A stretch of DNA of 64,000 nucleotides from Hormoscilla sp. GM7CHS1pb (GTDB taxonomy: Bacteria; Cyanobacteriota; Cyanobacteriia; Cyanobacteriales; Desertifilaceae): assembly GCA_014323675.1 (NCBI GenBank), contig JACONN010000002.1, forward strand, positions 2,462,001 to 2,526,000, in the 5' to 3' direction. Shown here piece after piece: positions 55,132-64,000 of the stretch. The notes under the pieces are model-generated. The model saw only the letters and a program-made list of their open reading frames with translations, had not been told where the DNA came from and did not search any database. Every line of letters starts with the position of its first letter. Positions within the stretch are counted from its first letter, which is position 1. Position numbers and translations under genes: made by a program.

Positions 55132-56687
55132 TTATGTTGGTTTTGGCGGCTGCATCTGTTGAATTAGCGTGGACAACGCTGGCATCTTGAAAGATTTGGA
55201 AATTCGATCCTTAATGTACGAATAAAAATTCACTCCGTTTTTGCGGCAGGTGTCAACCAGAGCCAAAAACACTTCCCACGCCTGAGTCCCCTGTAGAGTG
55301 CGGGTTCCATTGGAGATTTTGCGCTTAATCACATACTCCCGGACTGTCCGCTCTGCCTCATTATTGTCAAGAGGAACTTCAGGAAAATCTAGAACTAATA
55401 GTAAATAAGGCTTCTTCTGTTTTGTTAAATCAATTCTATGATCTAAAGCACTGTATCCGGTTTGACGGGAAAACAATTTGTCAAATTCGGTTTCAAGCAA
55501 CAGTTTTTGTTGTCGCTGCTCTTCTGTGCTTTGCTGTTGATAGGCTTTGAGTTGATAATAGTAAATCCAAAAATAAGAGAGAAATTGTGCCAGGCTTTTT
55601 TGATGAGAGGGAACCAGAGGAGTCAGCTTTTCGTAGTGTCGTCCTTCATGAATCCAGCATAAACTACGATGGTTCGTCTGGTTGTGAAATTGTCCCGCGT
55701 CATCAGCCACCAAAATATCTATGTAGTCCCCGAGCTGCTTTTTCTTCTTGTCAGGCAAAATACTGTCAACTAAATCATCTGATTGAACAACTGCTAATTC
55801 AGTTGGATCCAACTGCAATTCGTTTAACATTTGGAGAACTGTTTCAGAGTTTTTGCGCTCTCTGGTAAAAAAACTGCTATAGTAAGGATTGCAGAGTGTG
55901 AATACATAGCAATTTTTCCCATTAACCCGCATCCCCGTATCATCAATTTGGTGATAACTGGTACTGCCCAGTCCCGCTTCTAAAATAGCATTTCGTTCTT
56001 CAGTAAATTCTCTTAAATATTGCCGAGTTATTAAGTTAGATATTTTTCCCGCCGAGATTACTATTCCCTGAGACGGCAACAATTTAAGAATCTTTTCTTC
56101 TGGCACTCGTAACTGATAATACAAAGTGAGAACAAATGCTTCGAGTTCACTCCCGTAAGATTTGCCTTTTAATCCTTGCGGCAACTGGGCTTCGTAAAAT
56201 TTCTCCGTACTAGGTGAATAGAGTCTTTCTAGTCGATAAATAACCGTGTCTGTTTTAAATATAATATTTTGAATTGTTACTTCTCGGTAGCCTCTATGGG
56301 TGATATCTGACGGCAAGTTACTCCGAGCCAGTTTGATAACCTCTTCTCTGTCAATATGAATAAGTTGGCGACGTTCCTGGGGGGGGTTTTCGGTTTTTTC
56401 TTTTTTCGCTCTCGACTATTGGGCTGCTCTGGTTTGGCCTCCGCAGAAGTATCAGCTTTAGAAGTATCAGCTTTGGCTTGAGGTTTGATGTCAGGTTTTC
56501 CCTTGTGCCCTTTGAGCGCGGCTATTTCATCTCTCAATCGTTGATTGTCAGCTTTCAATTCAAGGTTTTGGCTGTATAGGTCTTCTAGGTAATTGAGTAA
56601 CCGCTGCAAAACTTCCCGACTTTTTGGGTCGAGATTCTCTGTGTCTTGGTCGAGGTCAGCAAGCCAATTCTTAGTCATGTCTTCCAA
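55132..56687 (-). mobile_element. tnpC: IS66-family transposase gene in two frames
   Basis: The upstream frame (56687-56277) starts MEDMTKNWLADLDQDTENLD and has the coiled coil and basic linker. The downstream frame (56316-55132) holds the IS66 transposase domain: TSYHQIDDTGMRVNG, VLVADDAGQFHNQT-like IDILVADDAGQFHNQ, and FPEVPLDNNEAERTVREYVIKRKI (in parts). The two join through a -1 shift at a run of eight C at about 56378-56385: PPRN becomes PPQERRQLIHIDREEVIKLA. The terminal inverted repeats were not located. Confidence 0.85.
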
Positions 56688-57317
56688 CTTACTACTTATT
56701 TATCGAATTTGTCAACCCTGGGCGCGGGATTTTGAAAAAAATCAGCTGTCGCGCATCTCAACTGCATATTCGAGCGCTCGGCTGCCGACTCACCACTTCG
56801 AGGTCAAAACCCCCACCCCGTAAGCATTTGAGAAGTTTTCGCTCCTCAAAAATTGCTCTTGTCCTGTTAGGCATTCCGAGGCAGTACAAGGGCTGTTCAC
56901 TCCAGTCCGATGGCCCGAGTAACTATGCAGTACCGGCAGTACCCATATTCCTTCACCACCAAGATCTTGAGCAATTACGGTGTTGAGGCATCGACGGATC
57001 TCTCCAGAAGCCGCGACCAAGAGAATAAATTGAGAATAGACGAACGCACAGAAGTAGTGGTCTCTGAGCTCAGAGATTCAGGGGACAGCCTCAACTTGTT
57101 CCGAGTACCAGAGGACGTGAGGGACTCGAAAAGAGTGCTTCTGAAAATAGAACTGGGAGATTAGTGCAACTTGGGTCTGGAGTCGGATAATTATCTTGTC
57201 AGAAAATCTCTCTCTCGAGTCCCCTAGAGACATCGGCACCGATAACTGCACGGAAAGCTCTCCAGACAGGTTAAGATGGTGGTACTGGGTGCATCCGTGA
57301 TGCAGTTATCTTGTCTC
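56688..57317. other. Region without a recognised gene
   Basis: A plus-strand frame from 56910 to 57164 (84 codons, MARVTMQYRQYPYSFTTKIL) and a minus-strand frame from 57020 overlap. The minus frame has YSGHRTGVNSPCTASECLTG, which weakly recalls the C-terminal tail of tnpB-type proteins. Neither is convincing as an intact gene. Confidence 0.3.
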
Positions 57318-58859
57318 ATGACACAAACAGCACAAATACTCTCGCAACTACCAGGAGATGTCCTATCCGGACTGCGTCGGGCCGATCGACTCTGGCAAGC
57401 TATCAAAGAAAATACCCACCCCGTACCTCAGACGGTGCAAGAGAGCCCGCTCCCATTATCAGAGGTAGATTGGGATGTGGTGGTCTGCGGTGGCACATTA
57501 GGCATTATGATTGCCTGTGCCTTGCAATTACAAGGGCTGCGCGTGGCCGTAATGGAACGGGGAATCCTGCGGGGCCGAGAGCAAGAGTGGAATATCTGCC
57601 GCCGGGAACTGGAAGTGCTCTTAGAATTGGAGTTACTGACGCCAGCGGAACTGGAAACGGCGATCGCCACCGAGTATAACCCAGCACGCATCAGCTTCCA
57701 TGGTGGCCCCGATATCTGGGTGCGCGACGTACTCAACATCGGCGTAGATCCAGTCTATCTGCTAGAAACCCTGAAAAATAAATTTATTGCCGCCGGCGGT
57801 AAACTGTGGGAAAATACAGCCTTTACAGGGGCAGTCGTTCATCCAGATGGTCTCAGAGTTTTAGCGGGCGATCGGGTATTCAATACCCGCCTATTGCTAG
57901 ATGCCATGGGGCATTTTTCTCCCATAGGGCGGCAGGCAAGACAGGGGAAAAAACCAGACGCCATCTGCCTGGTAGTCGGCACCTGCGCTCGCGGGTTTCC
58001 TCGCAACGACACCGGCGACATATTAGTTTCCTTCACCCCTCTGCTTAATCAATGCCAGTATTTTTGGGAAGCTTTCCCGGCCAGGGATGGCAGAACCACA
58101 TACTTATTTACCTATATAGATGCTCACCCAGACCGTTTTAGCCTAGAATTTCTCTTTGACGAGTACCTGCGCTACCTGCCAGAATACCAGCAGATCGGCC
58201 TCGACCAACTGCAATGGCAACGAGCCTTATTTGGCTGCTTCCCCTGCTACCAGCAAAGCCCCTTAAAAACCCCCTTCAACCGCATTTTACCCATAGGAGA
58301 CAGCAGCGGGAATCAATCCCCTCTGAGCTTCGGCGGATTTGGTGCCATGATTCGCCACCTGAAGCGTCTGACCGCAGGTATTCAGGACGCCCTGATCCAT
58401 AGCGCCCTTTCCCGCCAGGATCTAGCAATCTTACAACCTTATCAACCCAATCTCGACCTTACCTGGCTGTTTCAACGGTCCATGAGCGTCGGCCTGGAGC
58501 AAACAATTCCCCCAGATCGAATCAACCGCCTACTCGGGGAAATATTTACGATCATGTCTGAGCTCGGAGACGAGGTACTCAGGCCGTTTCTCCAAGATGT
58601 CGTGCAGTTGCGCGGGTTATCCCAAACCCTGCTGCAAGCATCAGTCCGTCAGCCGGACTTAATCGTCAAAGTAATGGGCCAAGTCGGACTGAAAACCTTG
58701 GCTTACTGGATGCTTCACTATACCAACCTAGCAGCTTACACGGCATTGTATCCCTTAGGACGGTCGATCGCCCCCTGGACAAAAGCCTTACCGGGAGTGC
58801 AACAATACTACTACCGTCGCTTAATAGATGCGTGGCAGTACGGTTCTGGGGTAGACTAA
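57318..58859 (+). CDS. cruP: CruP-like lycopene cyclase / FAD-dependent oxidoreductase
   Basis: The 513-residue protein has the FAD-binding Rossmann motif VDWDVVVCGGTLGIMIACAL near the N-terminus and RVAVMERGILRGREQEWNIC, where GREQEWNI is characteristic of the CruA/CruP family. LPIGDSSGNQSPLSFGGFGAM binds FAD in the middle. CruA cyclises lycopene; CruP is a paralogue linked to limiting carotenoid epoxide and oxidative damage. The two cannot be separated with certainty by eye. The ATG at 57318 is preferred over 57276 because family members begin near MTQTAQILSQLP. Confidence 0.8.
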   Translation: MTQTAQILSQLPGDVLSGLRRADRLWQAIKENTHPVPQTVQESPLPLSEVDWDVVVCGGTLGIMIACALQLQGLRVAVMERGILRGREQEWNICRRELEVLLELELLTPAELETAIATEYNPARISFHGGPDIWVRDVLNIGVDPVYLLETLKNKFIAAGGKLWENTAFTGAVVHPDGLRVLAGDRVFNTRLLLDAMGHFSPIGRQARQGKKPDAICLVVGTCARGFPRNDTGDILVSFTPLLNQCQYFWEAFPARDGRTTYLFTYIDAHPDRFSLEFLFDEYLRYLPEYQQIGLDQLQWQRALFGCFPCYQQSPLKTPFNRILPIGDSSGNQSPLSFGGFGAMIRHLKRLTAGIQDALIHSALSRQDLAILQPYQPNLDLTWLFQRSMSVGLEQTIPPDRINRLLGEIFTIMSELGDEVLRPFLQDVVQLRGLSQTLLQASVRQPDLIVKVMGQVGLKTLAYWMLHYTNLAAYTALYPLGRSIAPWTKALPGVQQYYYRRLIDAWQYGSGVD

Positions 58860-59535
58860 TGCAAGCCAAAATCTATACAGGCTGGATGATTGTTATATTT
58901 TGCGTAGACATTTGGCTGGGTGTGGTCAAAAGTAGTTGATCGCCAGGTGCATCTCAGACACATGTATATAGCCCGCGCAGGCGGGCTTTGTTCCTGTAGC
59001 CGGGCCCTTTAGGGCTTGGCTTTAGGGCTTGGCTTTAGGGCTTGGCTTTAGGGCTTGGCTTTAGGGCTTGGCTTTAGGGCTTGGCTTTAGGGCTTGGCTT
59101 TAGGGCTTGGCTTTAGGGCTACCAACGGGTTTTGACCACACCCCATTTGGCTTGAGCCTGCAATCGATGGCCTGGGAGTCCCTCGTTCATGGTAGATGGC
59201 AACCAACCCCCACCCCCAACCCCAACCCCCACCCAGCAGTAGGGCAAGTTGAAAGTAAATGGTATAGGTTTTAACTTTTTACTTCCCAAAGGTGATATCG
59301 GTATGAAGAGGTGGCGACATCGTGCCTGGAGATTAATAGTTGTGGCACAAAGTCGCTACAGCTTGGGTGCATCTGATTACTACGGACAAGCTTGCACCGG
59401 CGTTTGCAGCATTACTGCTACTAATCGTACTGGTATCAATGACAGGCTTGCTAGCATTAAAAACAGTTCCCTGGCGACCGCCAGGGAACTGGTTCGGGCT
59501 GTGTCTTTTGTGCGATTACCGCGCGGAGTATAGCC
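58860..59535. other. Intergenic, repeat-rich region
   Basis: It holds the segment CGCGCAGGCGGGCTTTG also at 37005, the 15-bp tandem array at 59008-59120, and low-complexity CCCACCCCCAACCCCAACCC near 59210. Short plus frames at 59249-59533 are not supported as genes. Confidence 0.45.
59008..59120. repeat. About 7.5 tandem copies of a 15-bp repeat
   Basis: The unit GGCTTGGCTTTAGGG is perfectly repeated. It ends at a GGGCTACCAACGGG segment. Probably replication slippage of a GGGCCCTTTAGGG hairpin tail seen elsewhere. Confidence 0.9.
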
Positions 59536-60201
59536 CTATCCAGGAATAGTGAAACTATAGATTTGACTCCAGGGACCAAGTTCACCTCTGCTAGTCACCC
59601 AACGCAACATATAATGGGCCATTTTGCCAGCCTCATTACCACTGTATTTGGCGTTAAAGGGAGTCGTTCTCGCCACATTCAGCAGCCTCAATTCATTCGC
59701 GTCATTGGGAATATTATCACCAATCTTCACCCAAATCTCGCACCCCGTTACCCCTTTAGGTTTTGTCTTGCGATTGGGGGTTTCTTTGTCAGCAAAATTA
59801 ATGATATGTTCAAAGCGCTTGCTCAGGTCCACCTGGACTACGGGAGCGGTTGTGGGTATGGCAACAACAGAAGTTCTGCTCGAATCTGGGACGGTAATTC
59901 CCAAACCCAGGCGATGAACGTCAGTTATCTTGGGATTGTGCTGCAACCATTGAGCAAAGCGACGCAAACTCCCTTCTAGGCGATCGCGAGCATCCTTAGC
60001 TTCTTGACGGGATGGGGACAAAGAAGCTTGCAGCGCCATATAATTGTCGAGGGCAGTTTGCCATTCGGCTTGCTCCTGGGTGAGTTGAGTAAGATCGTCT
60101 CCGGTTATTCCCAAGGCAGCAGCGTTATTGCTAACATAGTTGATAAACTGAGCCGCCCAAGTCTTAAATGAATCGTTTCCTTTGGGAATATAATCTGTCA
60201 T
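59536..60201 (-). CDS. Hypothetical protein with a C-terminal Fn3-like segment
   Basis: The ATG at 60201 starts MTDYIPKGNDSFKTWAAQFI, then a helical region (TQLTQEQAEWQTALDNYMAL, RRFAQWLQHNPKI). A beta-rich C-terminus KGVTGCEIWVKIGD ... KMAHYMLRWVTSRGELGPWSQIYSFTIPG (quoted in parts) resembles a fibronectin type III-like domain. About 221 residues. Similar proteins are known as hypothetical in many bacteria. Role unknown; no signal peptide. Confidence 0.7.
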   Translation of the reverse strand: MTDYIPKGNDSFKTWAAQFINYVSNNAAALGITGDDLTQLTQEQAEWQTALDNYMALQASLSPSRQEAKDARDRLEGSLRRFAQWLQHNPKITDVHRLGLGITVPDSSRTSVVAIPTTAPVVQVDLSKRFEHIINFADKETPNRKTKPKGVTGCEIWVKIGDNIPNDANELRLLNVARTTPFNAKYSGNEAGKMAHYMLRWVTSRGELGPWSQIYSFTIPG

Positions 60202-60955
60202 AATAGCCTCATCTAGTTCAAAAGGTTTTACTTTTCTCTGCATCCAAACTTTGGGGGAGTACCAAAATAAGGCATCTGGAGATGAAGTTATGCTCGCTCA
60301 CGATCCCCCCCCGAGCCCCTGTTCCCCTGTTCCCTGTTCCCTGTTCCTGTTCCCTTCCCCCAACCTATGGATACGCCCTTTTCTCTATTATAGTAGTTCT
60401 CAAATGAGAGTGACATGTGGGAAATCGCCGAAACTATGTAGAACGGGATTCCGGGTAGATCGGGGGCGGAACTTTAGAAAAATTTAGCGTCGCCGCCCGA
60501 ACCCGTTCCCAGGCGGGAGCCAGGGAACGAGGGGCCCGGCTACAGGAACAAAGCCCACGCGCAGGGCGATGTGCGATGCGCGCGCTAGAAGCACTGCGCA
60601 TCGCACATCGCCCCCTCCTCGCAGCGGAAGGGGCCTGGAGCGTGCAGGGGCTATATTACATGCATCAATTGTGTACCCGTTTAGTCGTCGGACCGTGAAT
60701 TTCTCCAGGGAGGAGGAGAGGAATCTGGTCTGGTTTATCGTCCTTCCAGCCCCGATAGAAGAGGAATTTGGTCTGGTTTATCGTCCTCTTATCCCTGGAA
60801 AAAGAGAAATCTGATCTGGTTTATTGTCCTCTTATCCCTAAAAAAAGAGAAATCTAGTCTGGCTTATCGTCTTCCCAGCCCTGGAAAGAGAGGAATCTGG
60901 TCTAGTTTATCGTCTTCCCACCCCTGGGCGGAGAGGAATCTGGTGCGATCGCATG
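60202..60955. other. Intergenic region with tandem repeats
   Basis: It contains CCCCTGTTCCCTGTTCC low-complexity DNA (60318-60350), a GGGCCCGGCTACAGGAAC segment, a long GCGCATCGCACATCGC palindrome pair (about 60570-60612), and the approximately 43-bp tandem repeats at 60712-60945. No gene. Confidence 0.5.
60712..60945. repeat. About 5.5 tandem copies of a 43-bp repeat
   Basis: Each unit is like GAGGAATCTGGTCTGGTTTATCGTCTTCCCAGCCCTGG (given in part: GAGGAATCTGGTCTGGTTTA). Copies differ by a few bases. The last copy is cut after GAGGAATCTGG by a GCGATCGCATG and the group II intron 5-prime end. Confidence 0.85.
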
Positions 60956-61228
60956 GTGCGATTCGTTTAGTGTAAACCGTCAGAATTGTAATAAGTCGGA
61001 CGGGGATCACTAGCTAGGTTCCATTTCCCTAGACAACTTACAGATGATGGTGGTGAAAGTCCACCCCCGACCGGTGCTCTCGTGACAGCATATTCCCTAC
61101 GGTAGAGACTTGGCATCAATCCGTAAAGCGGGAACAAAAGGCACGCTGACTGGTAGCCTAAACTGGTTAATGTCGAGCAAGTGGCTATGGTGATCGTAAA
61201 GCGAAGATTTGCAGTGTCGTCACAGACG
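60956..61228 (+). mobile_element. Type 1 group II intron remnant (5-prime part)
   Basis: The 5-prime end GTGCGATTCGTTTAGTG is at 60956 on the plus strand. It matches type 1 domain I through CAGATGATGGTGGTGAAAG, CCTACGGTAGAGACTTGG, CATCAATCCGTAAAGCGGG and GACTGGTAGCCTAAACTGG. It lacks the palindromic element carried by copies A-C at CTACGGTAG, so it shows the unoccupied site. It ends where the nucleotidyltransferase remnant begins. Confidence 0.8.
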
Positions 61229-61885
61229 ACCGTTCCAGGATTTTTTTACCAAGCAACCAGCATATTTCCACAAGCTATCAGAGGAAAAGCAGCAATACTC
61301 AGAGTATCTCCAGGAGGTGGGAGAGAAAATTACGATTCTCACCCAGGAGGTTCCCGAAGGCTTTGGTCATGCGGTATTCTGTGCGAGAGAATGGGTGCAA
61401 GACGATCCCTTTCTGCTACTGCTGGGAGATCATCTTTACGCCTCACAGACGGAAAGTTCCTGTGCAAGTCAGTTGGTGGAGGTTTTCTCCCAGGTGGGTA
61501 AAAGCGCGATCGGGGTAAGGGTAACGCCAGGTTCTGAAATACATCATTATGGCTGCGTTACTGGCACTTGGCAAGCAAAAGACGCGCTGCTAGAGGTTCC
61601 CGAAATCTGTGAAAAGCCAGATATTAATTATGCCCGTCGGCATCTTCACGTAGAGGGAATGGCCTCCGAGGAGTTTCTATCAGTATTTGGTCTCTATCTG
61701 CTGACAGCTAATATTTTTCAGCATCTGGAAGAAAATCTTAGGTGCGATCGGCGCGATCGGGGAGAATTTCAGCTAACATCTTGTTTGGAGAAATTGCGCC
61801 AGTCAGAGGGACTAATGGGATAGGCAAGTCTTTTGACACGGGTTTGCCGCAGTTCTACCGACAGACGATGATTGAGTTTCCATAA
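61229..61885 (+). pseudogene. UTP-glucose-1-phosphate uridylyltransferase-like remnant
   Basis: The N-terminal nucleotide-binding part is missing, replaced by the intron remnant. What remains includes ITILTQEVPEGFGHAVFCAR, DDPFLLLLGDHLY, VVGVTPGSEIHHYGCVTG-like region (VRVTPGSEIHHYGCVTG), and FGLYLLTANIFQHLEENL, as in GalU-type enzymes making UDP-glucose. A frame change at about 61818 precedes the end GKSFDTGLPQFYRQTMIEFP. Not functional. Confidence 0.7.
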
Positions 61886-61892
61886 ATAGAGT

Positions 61893-62063
61893 ATGAAAAC
61901 TTTAGCTAAGTGGACAACAGCAGAATATCATCAGATGATTGCAACTGGGATATTGGCCGAGAGAAAAGTATAATTACTCGCTGGAGAGATTGCAGAAAAG
62001 GCACCAGAAGGACCGTATCATACATTTTATGGAGAAGAATTGGTCGATCGGCTATTAGCATGA
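61893..62063 (+). pseudogene. Uma2-family protein fragment with a nonsense codon
   Basis: It reads MKTLAKWTTAEYHQMIATGI and LAERKV, then TAA where Glu is expected, then LLAGEIAEKAPEGPYHTFYG and a TGA. It is the N-terminal third of a Uma2 (DUF820) protein, a PD-(D/E)XK-like family expanded in cyanobacteria. Confidence 0.65.
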
Positions 62064-62220
62064 AGTTAAAAATATCCGATCTCTTCGCTGTTAGCCCGCC
62101 TCTGGTTCAAACCAGAGGCTAATAGCTAAAGTCGGTTAAAACCGACTAATAATATTTGTCAAAAAAGCTACATTTTAATTTCTGATTGCTCATAACTGCC
62201 CATAACATCATTATATTGTC

Positions 62221-62812
62221 ATGACGACTTCAACTCCTATCCAAAAGGCGATCGCTACTGCGTCCCATCAGAGGGCGATCGCGACAGAAATCCTCGAGTG
62301 GCAACCCGCGACCTGGGAAGACTACGTAACCTATCGCGACGCAGACATTGCAGAACGAGTTAGACTGTTTTTTTATCGGGGTCAACTTTTAATAGATATG
62401 GGTTCAGAAGGAATTAATCACTCCAGCAGCACATGATTTAGTATTGTACATCGGCGAAGGTGTTCCGCAATGGCAAGAAGGAGAACCGCGTCGCATTAAC
62501 CTGACTAAGTGGCGAGTTCCATATCTGGTTGGAGAAATTGCGGATACGACTCTGGCGACTGATTTGGATGAAAAGAAGCAGTTGTATGCTGAATTGCAAA
62601 TTCCTGAATACTGGGTGATTAATGTCCGAGGCAGGCAGGTAATGGCATTTCGGTTACAGGAGAATGGCAAATATCAGCAATGTACCCATTCAGTAGCACT
62701 TGCAGGTTTGCCTATTGCTTTACTCGATCGAACTTTGTCACGTCTGAGTGAGGAAACTAATATTAGTGCCGCCCTGTGGTTTTCTCAACAGATCCCATTG
62801 ATGTCAACTTAA
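62221..62812 (+). pseudogene. Uma2-family protein, frameshifted and internally deleted
   Basis: The N-terminal part (62221-62436) has EWQPATWEDYVTYRDADIAE and LFFYRGQLLIDMGSEGINHS. A frame change at about 62430 leads to DLVLYIGEGVPQWQEGEP, RINLTKWRVPYLVGEIADTT and DEKKQLYAELQIPEYWVINV. The middle with the catalytic D is largely deleted. Uma2 proteins are putative nucleases of unknown role. Confidence 0.65.
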
Positions 62813-63026
62813 AGGCTAAAATTAGATATATCTCGTTCCCTGACGACCGCAGGGAGCGTCATCTCCGATCGTATGATGTGGTTTAAGACTTAACATTGTT
62901 TCGCGATCGGATATAGAATAGTAATGACTAGGGTTTGAGCAGCCGCAGGAGCGGTGCTCTATCTCAAACTGATGCCAAAGCACTGGTAACTGGCAACTGA
63001 TAACTGACACTAGGAGGTGTGACGGG

Positions 63027-63533
63027 ATGGCAGAGACAACGGCAAAGGCGATAGCAGATTATATTATACACTTCTCCCAGGACCACGGGGACTTGGTTAC
63101 CAACCTGAAACTGCAAAAACTGGTATACTATGCTCAGGCATGGTATCTGGCTCTGTATGACAAACCTCTGTTTGATGAAGAGTTACAAGCTTGGATCGGC
63201 GGACCGGTGCAACCAGAACTGTACGATCGCTTTAAGAGTTACAAGTGGAATCCGATTAGCGAACATCCAGAAAAGGTAGAATTGCCAGAACACATAACAG
63301 ACCATCTGATAGAAATCATTGAGGTATTTGGGAAATACCAGGCATATTACCTGGAAAGGATGGTTCAAGGCGAAGACCCCTGGCTGAAAGCGCGTCGTGG
63401 AATTCCCAGGGACGAACACGCAACAGTGAAAATCGAGAAACAGGATATGCAAACATATTATAAGACTTTGCTTGCAGATGACGAAGAAGAAGAACAAGAG
63501 GGTCAAAATTCGGGTTACGCCAAAGCAGGGTGA
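63027..63533 (+). CDS. Panacea (SocA-like, DUF4065) domain protein, copy 1
   Basis: The 168-residue protein begins AIADYIIHFSQDHGDLVTNL and has KLQKLVYYAQAWYLALYDKP, FDEELQAWIGGPVQPELYDRF, the typical Panacea/SocA antitoxin fold. The C-terminus carries an acidic ADDEEEEQEG. Panacea domains neutralise a variety of toxins as hyperpromiscuous antitoxins (established for the family). TAGGAGGT lies 8 bases before the ATG. A second copy follows at 63709 and a small ORF overlaps its end. No standard toxin gene is adjacent. Confidence 0.88.
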   Translation: MAETTAKAIADYIIHFSQDHGDLVTNLKLQKLVYYAQAWYLALYDKPLFDEELQAWIGGPVQPELYDRFKSYKWNPISEHPEKVELPEHITDHLIEIIEVFGKYQAYYLERMVQGEDPWLKARRGIPRDEHATVKIEKQDMQTYYKTLLADDEEEEQEGQNSGYAKAG

Positions 63534-63624
63534 TATCGTTGAAAGAAAGCCAAAAAATGAAGAGGTAATTTTTTCCTTCAAATATATAGTCTGGCTAGAC
63601 CCGCATCATAGGTTGTACTCATAA
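63478..63624 (+). CDS. Possible small protein overlapping the Panacea gene
   Basis: An ATG at 63478 opens a 48-residue frame in the +1 phase relative to the Panacea gene: MTKKKNKRVKIRVTPKQGDI followed by VERKPKNEEVIFSFKYIVWL. It is highly basic at the N-terminus and overlaps 56 bases of copy 1. No strong Shine-Dalgarno is evident because its upstream lies inside coding DNA. Translational coupling would be natural. Unrecognised; could be chance. Confidence 0.35.
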   Translation: MTKKKNKRVKIRVTPKQGDIVERKPKNEEVIFSFKYIVWLDPHHRLYS

Positions 63625-63708
63625 GTTACATTTGATGTATAACGATCGGAGATCAAATCAAAATAATTCTGATTTCAGCAATAACTCTCAACTAGGAGGT
63701 ATGACGGG

Positions 63709-64000
63709 ATGGCCCAGACAACGGCAAATGCGATCGCAGATTATATTATCAAGTTCTGCCACAAGCACGGTGACTTGATTACCAACTTGCACCTGCAAAA
63801 ACTGGTATACTATGGTCAGGCATGGTATCTGGCTCTGTATGACAAACCTCTCTTTGATGAAGAGTTCCAAGCTTGGATTAGCGGACCGGTGCAACCAGAA
63901 CTGTACGATCGCTTTAAAAAGTTTAAGTGGAATCCGATTAGCGAACACCCAGAAAAGGTAGAATTGCCAAAGCATGTAGAAGAGCATATACTAGAAGTGC
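63709..64000 (+). CDS. Panacea (SocA-like) domain protein, copy 2, cut by window edge
   Basis: Ninety-seven codons visible, MAQTTANAIADYIIKFCHKH and LQKLVYYGQAWYLALYDKPL, about 85 percent identical by eye to copy 1 over the same length. The RBS AGGAGGT (63694-63700) lies 8 bases before the ATG at 63709. The C-terminal half continues beyond the window. Confidence 0.85.
   Translation, partial: MAQTTANAIADYIIKFCHKHGDLITNLHLQKLVYYGQAWYLALYDKPLFDEEFQAWISGPVQPELYDRFKKFKWNPISEHPEKVELPKHVEEHILEV

Noticed and set aside
56910..57164. 84-codon plus-strand ORF
   Set aside because: Composition is unlike its neighbours, with no family, no convincing ribosome-binding site, and overlapping debris on the other strand.
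60712..60945. CRISPR-like or MITE array
   Set aside because: Units are contiguous and diverged along their whole length, so this is an ordinary tandem repeat.

Overview
ORGANISM. The window looks like a filamentous, Oscillatoria/Microcoleus-type cyanobacterium. The HIP1 octamer GCGATCGC and its CGATCG core occur throughout. The gene content is cyanobacterial: minCDE, a pheophorbide-a-oxygenase-type Rieske protein, a CruP-like lycopene cyclase, a DICT-domain protein, a VKOR-thioredoxin fusion, DUF1830, DUF4079, a Ycf29-type regulator and a DevBCA exporter. Mobile DNA is very dense and many genes are broken, so this is a genome with active group II introns, palindromic mini-elements and ongoing gene decay. 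The genus cannot be fixed from the sequence alone. LAYOUT. 1-650: end of an unknown ORF and a tnpB fragment. 648-6368: about 5.7 kb of group II introns on the minus strand, inserted into or recombined with one another, with reverse-transcriptase pieces, ORF-deleted introns and repeated 5-prime and 3-prime intron ends. 6.4-10 kb: an NAD-dependent epimerase, an SH3b protein and moeA, with palindromic repeats, one of them in frame inside moeA. 10.6-14 kb: rpmG-rpsR-RNase II/R and a DUF433/DUF5615 toxin-antitoxin pair. 14.2-16 kb: an ORF-less group II intron near the 3-prime end of a HEAT-like gene. 16.5-25 kb: Rieske oxygenase, class I lysyl-tRNA synthetase (frameshifted), a DUF1537 kinase, minCDE, a [2Fe-2S] protein and a response regulator. 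25.6 kb: tRNA-Thr. 26-34 kb: a 51-bp tandem array, DUF4079, DUF1830, a radical SAM protein, DICT protein, VKOR, DUF2470 and an intron remnant. 34.4-36.8 kb: two related secreted proteins and a six-bladed propeller protein. 37-39 kb: an AAA ATPase pseudogene split by an IS630 element. 39.7-43 kb: lipA, a response regulator, recR and a nuclease-fold gene. 43-48.7 kb: a decayed devA-devC-devB cluster in which devB has lost its N-terminal half and is fused to an LRR/Ig/RTX surface-protein gene. 48.9-56.7 kb: intron pieces, IS1 and IS66, an AbrB-type membrane protein, a GT10 fucosyltransferase and nuclease-like pseudogenes. 57.3-64 kb: cruP, an Fn3-like protein, tandem repeats, an intron remnant fused to a nucleotidyltransferase remnant, two Uma2 remnants and two tandem Panacea-domain genes, one overlapped by a small ORF. 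HOW IT FITS TOGETHER. The housekeeping blocks (ribosomal proteins/RNase, minCDE, lipA) are intact. Frameshifts, nonsense codons and insertions cluster in the accessory blocks (42-50 kb, 52-56 kb, 61-63 kb). That pattern fits real regional decay better than uniform sequencing error. The strongest unusual signals are the nested intron array, the palindromic element that adds 31 in-frame residues to MoeA, the secreted-pair-plus-propeller cassette, and the RTX-DevB fusion.
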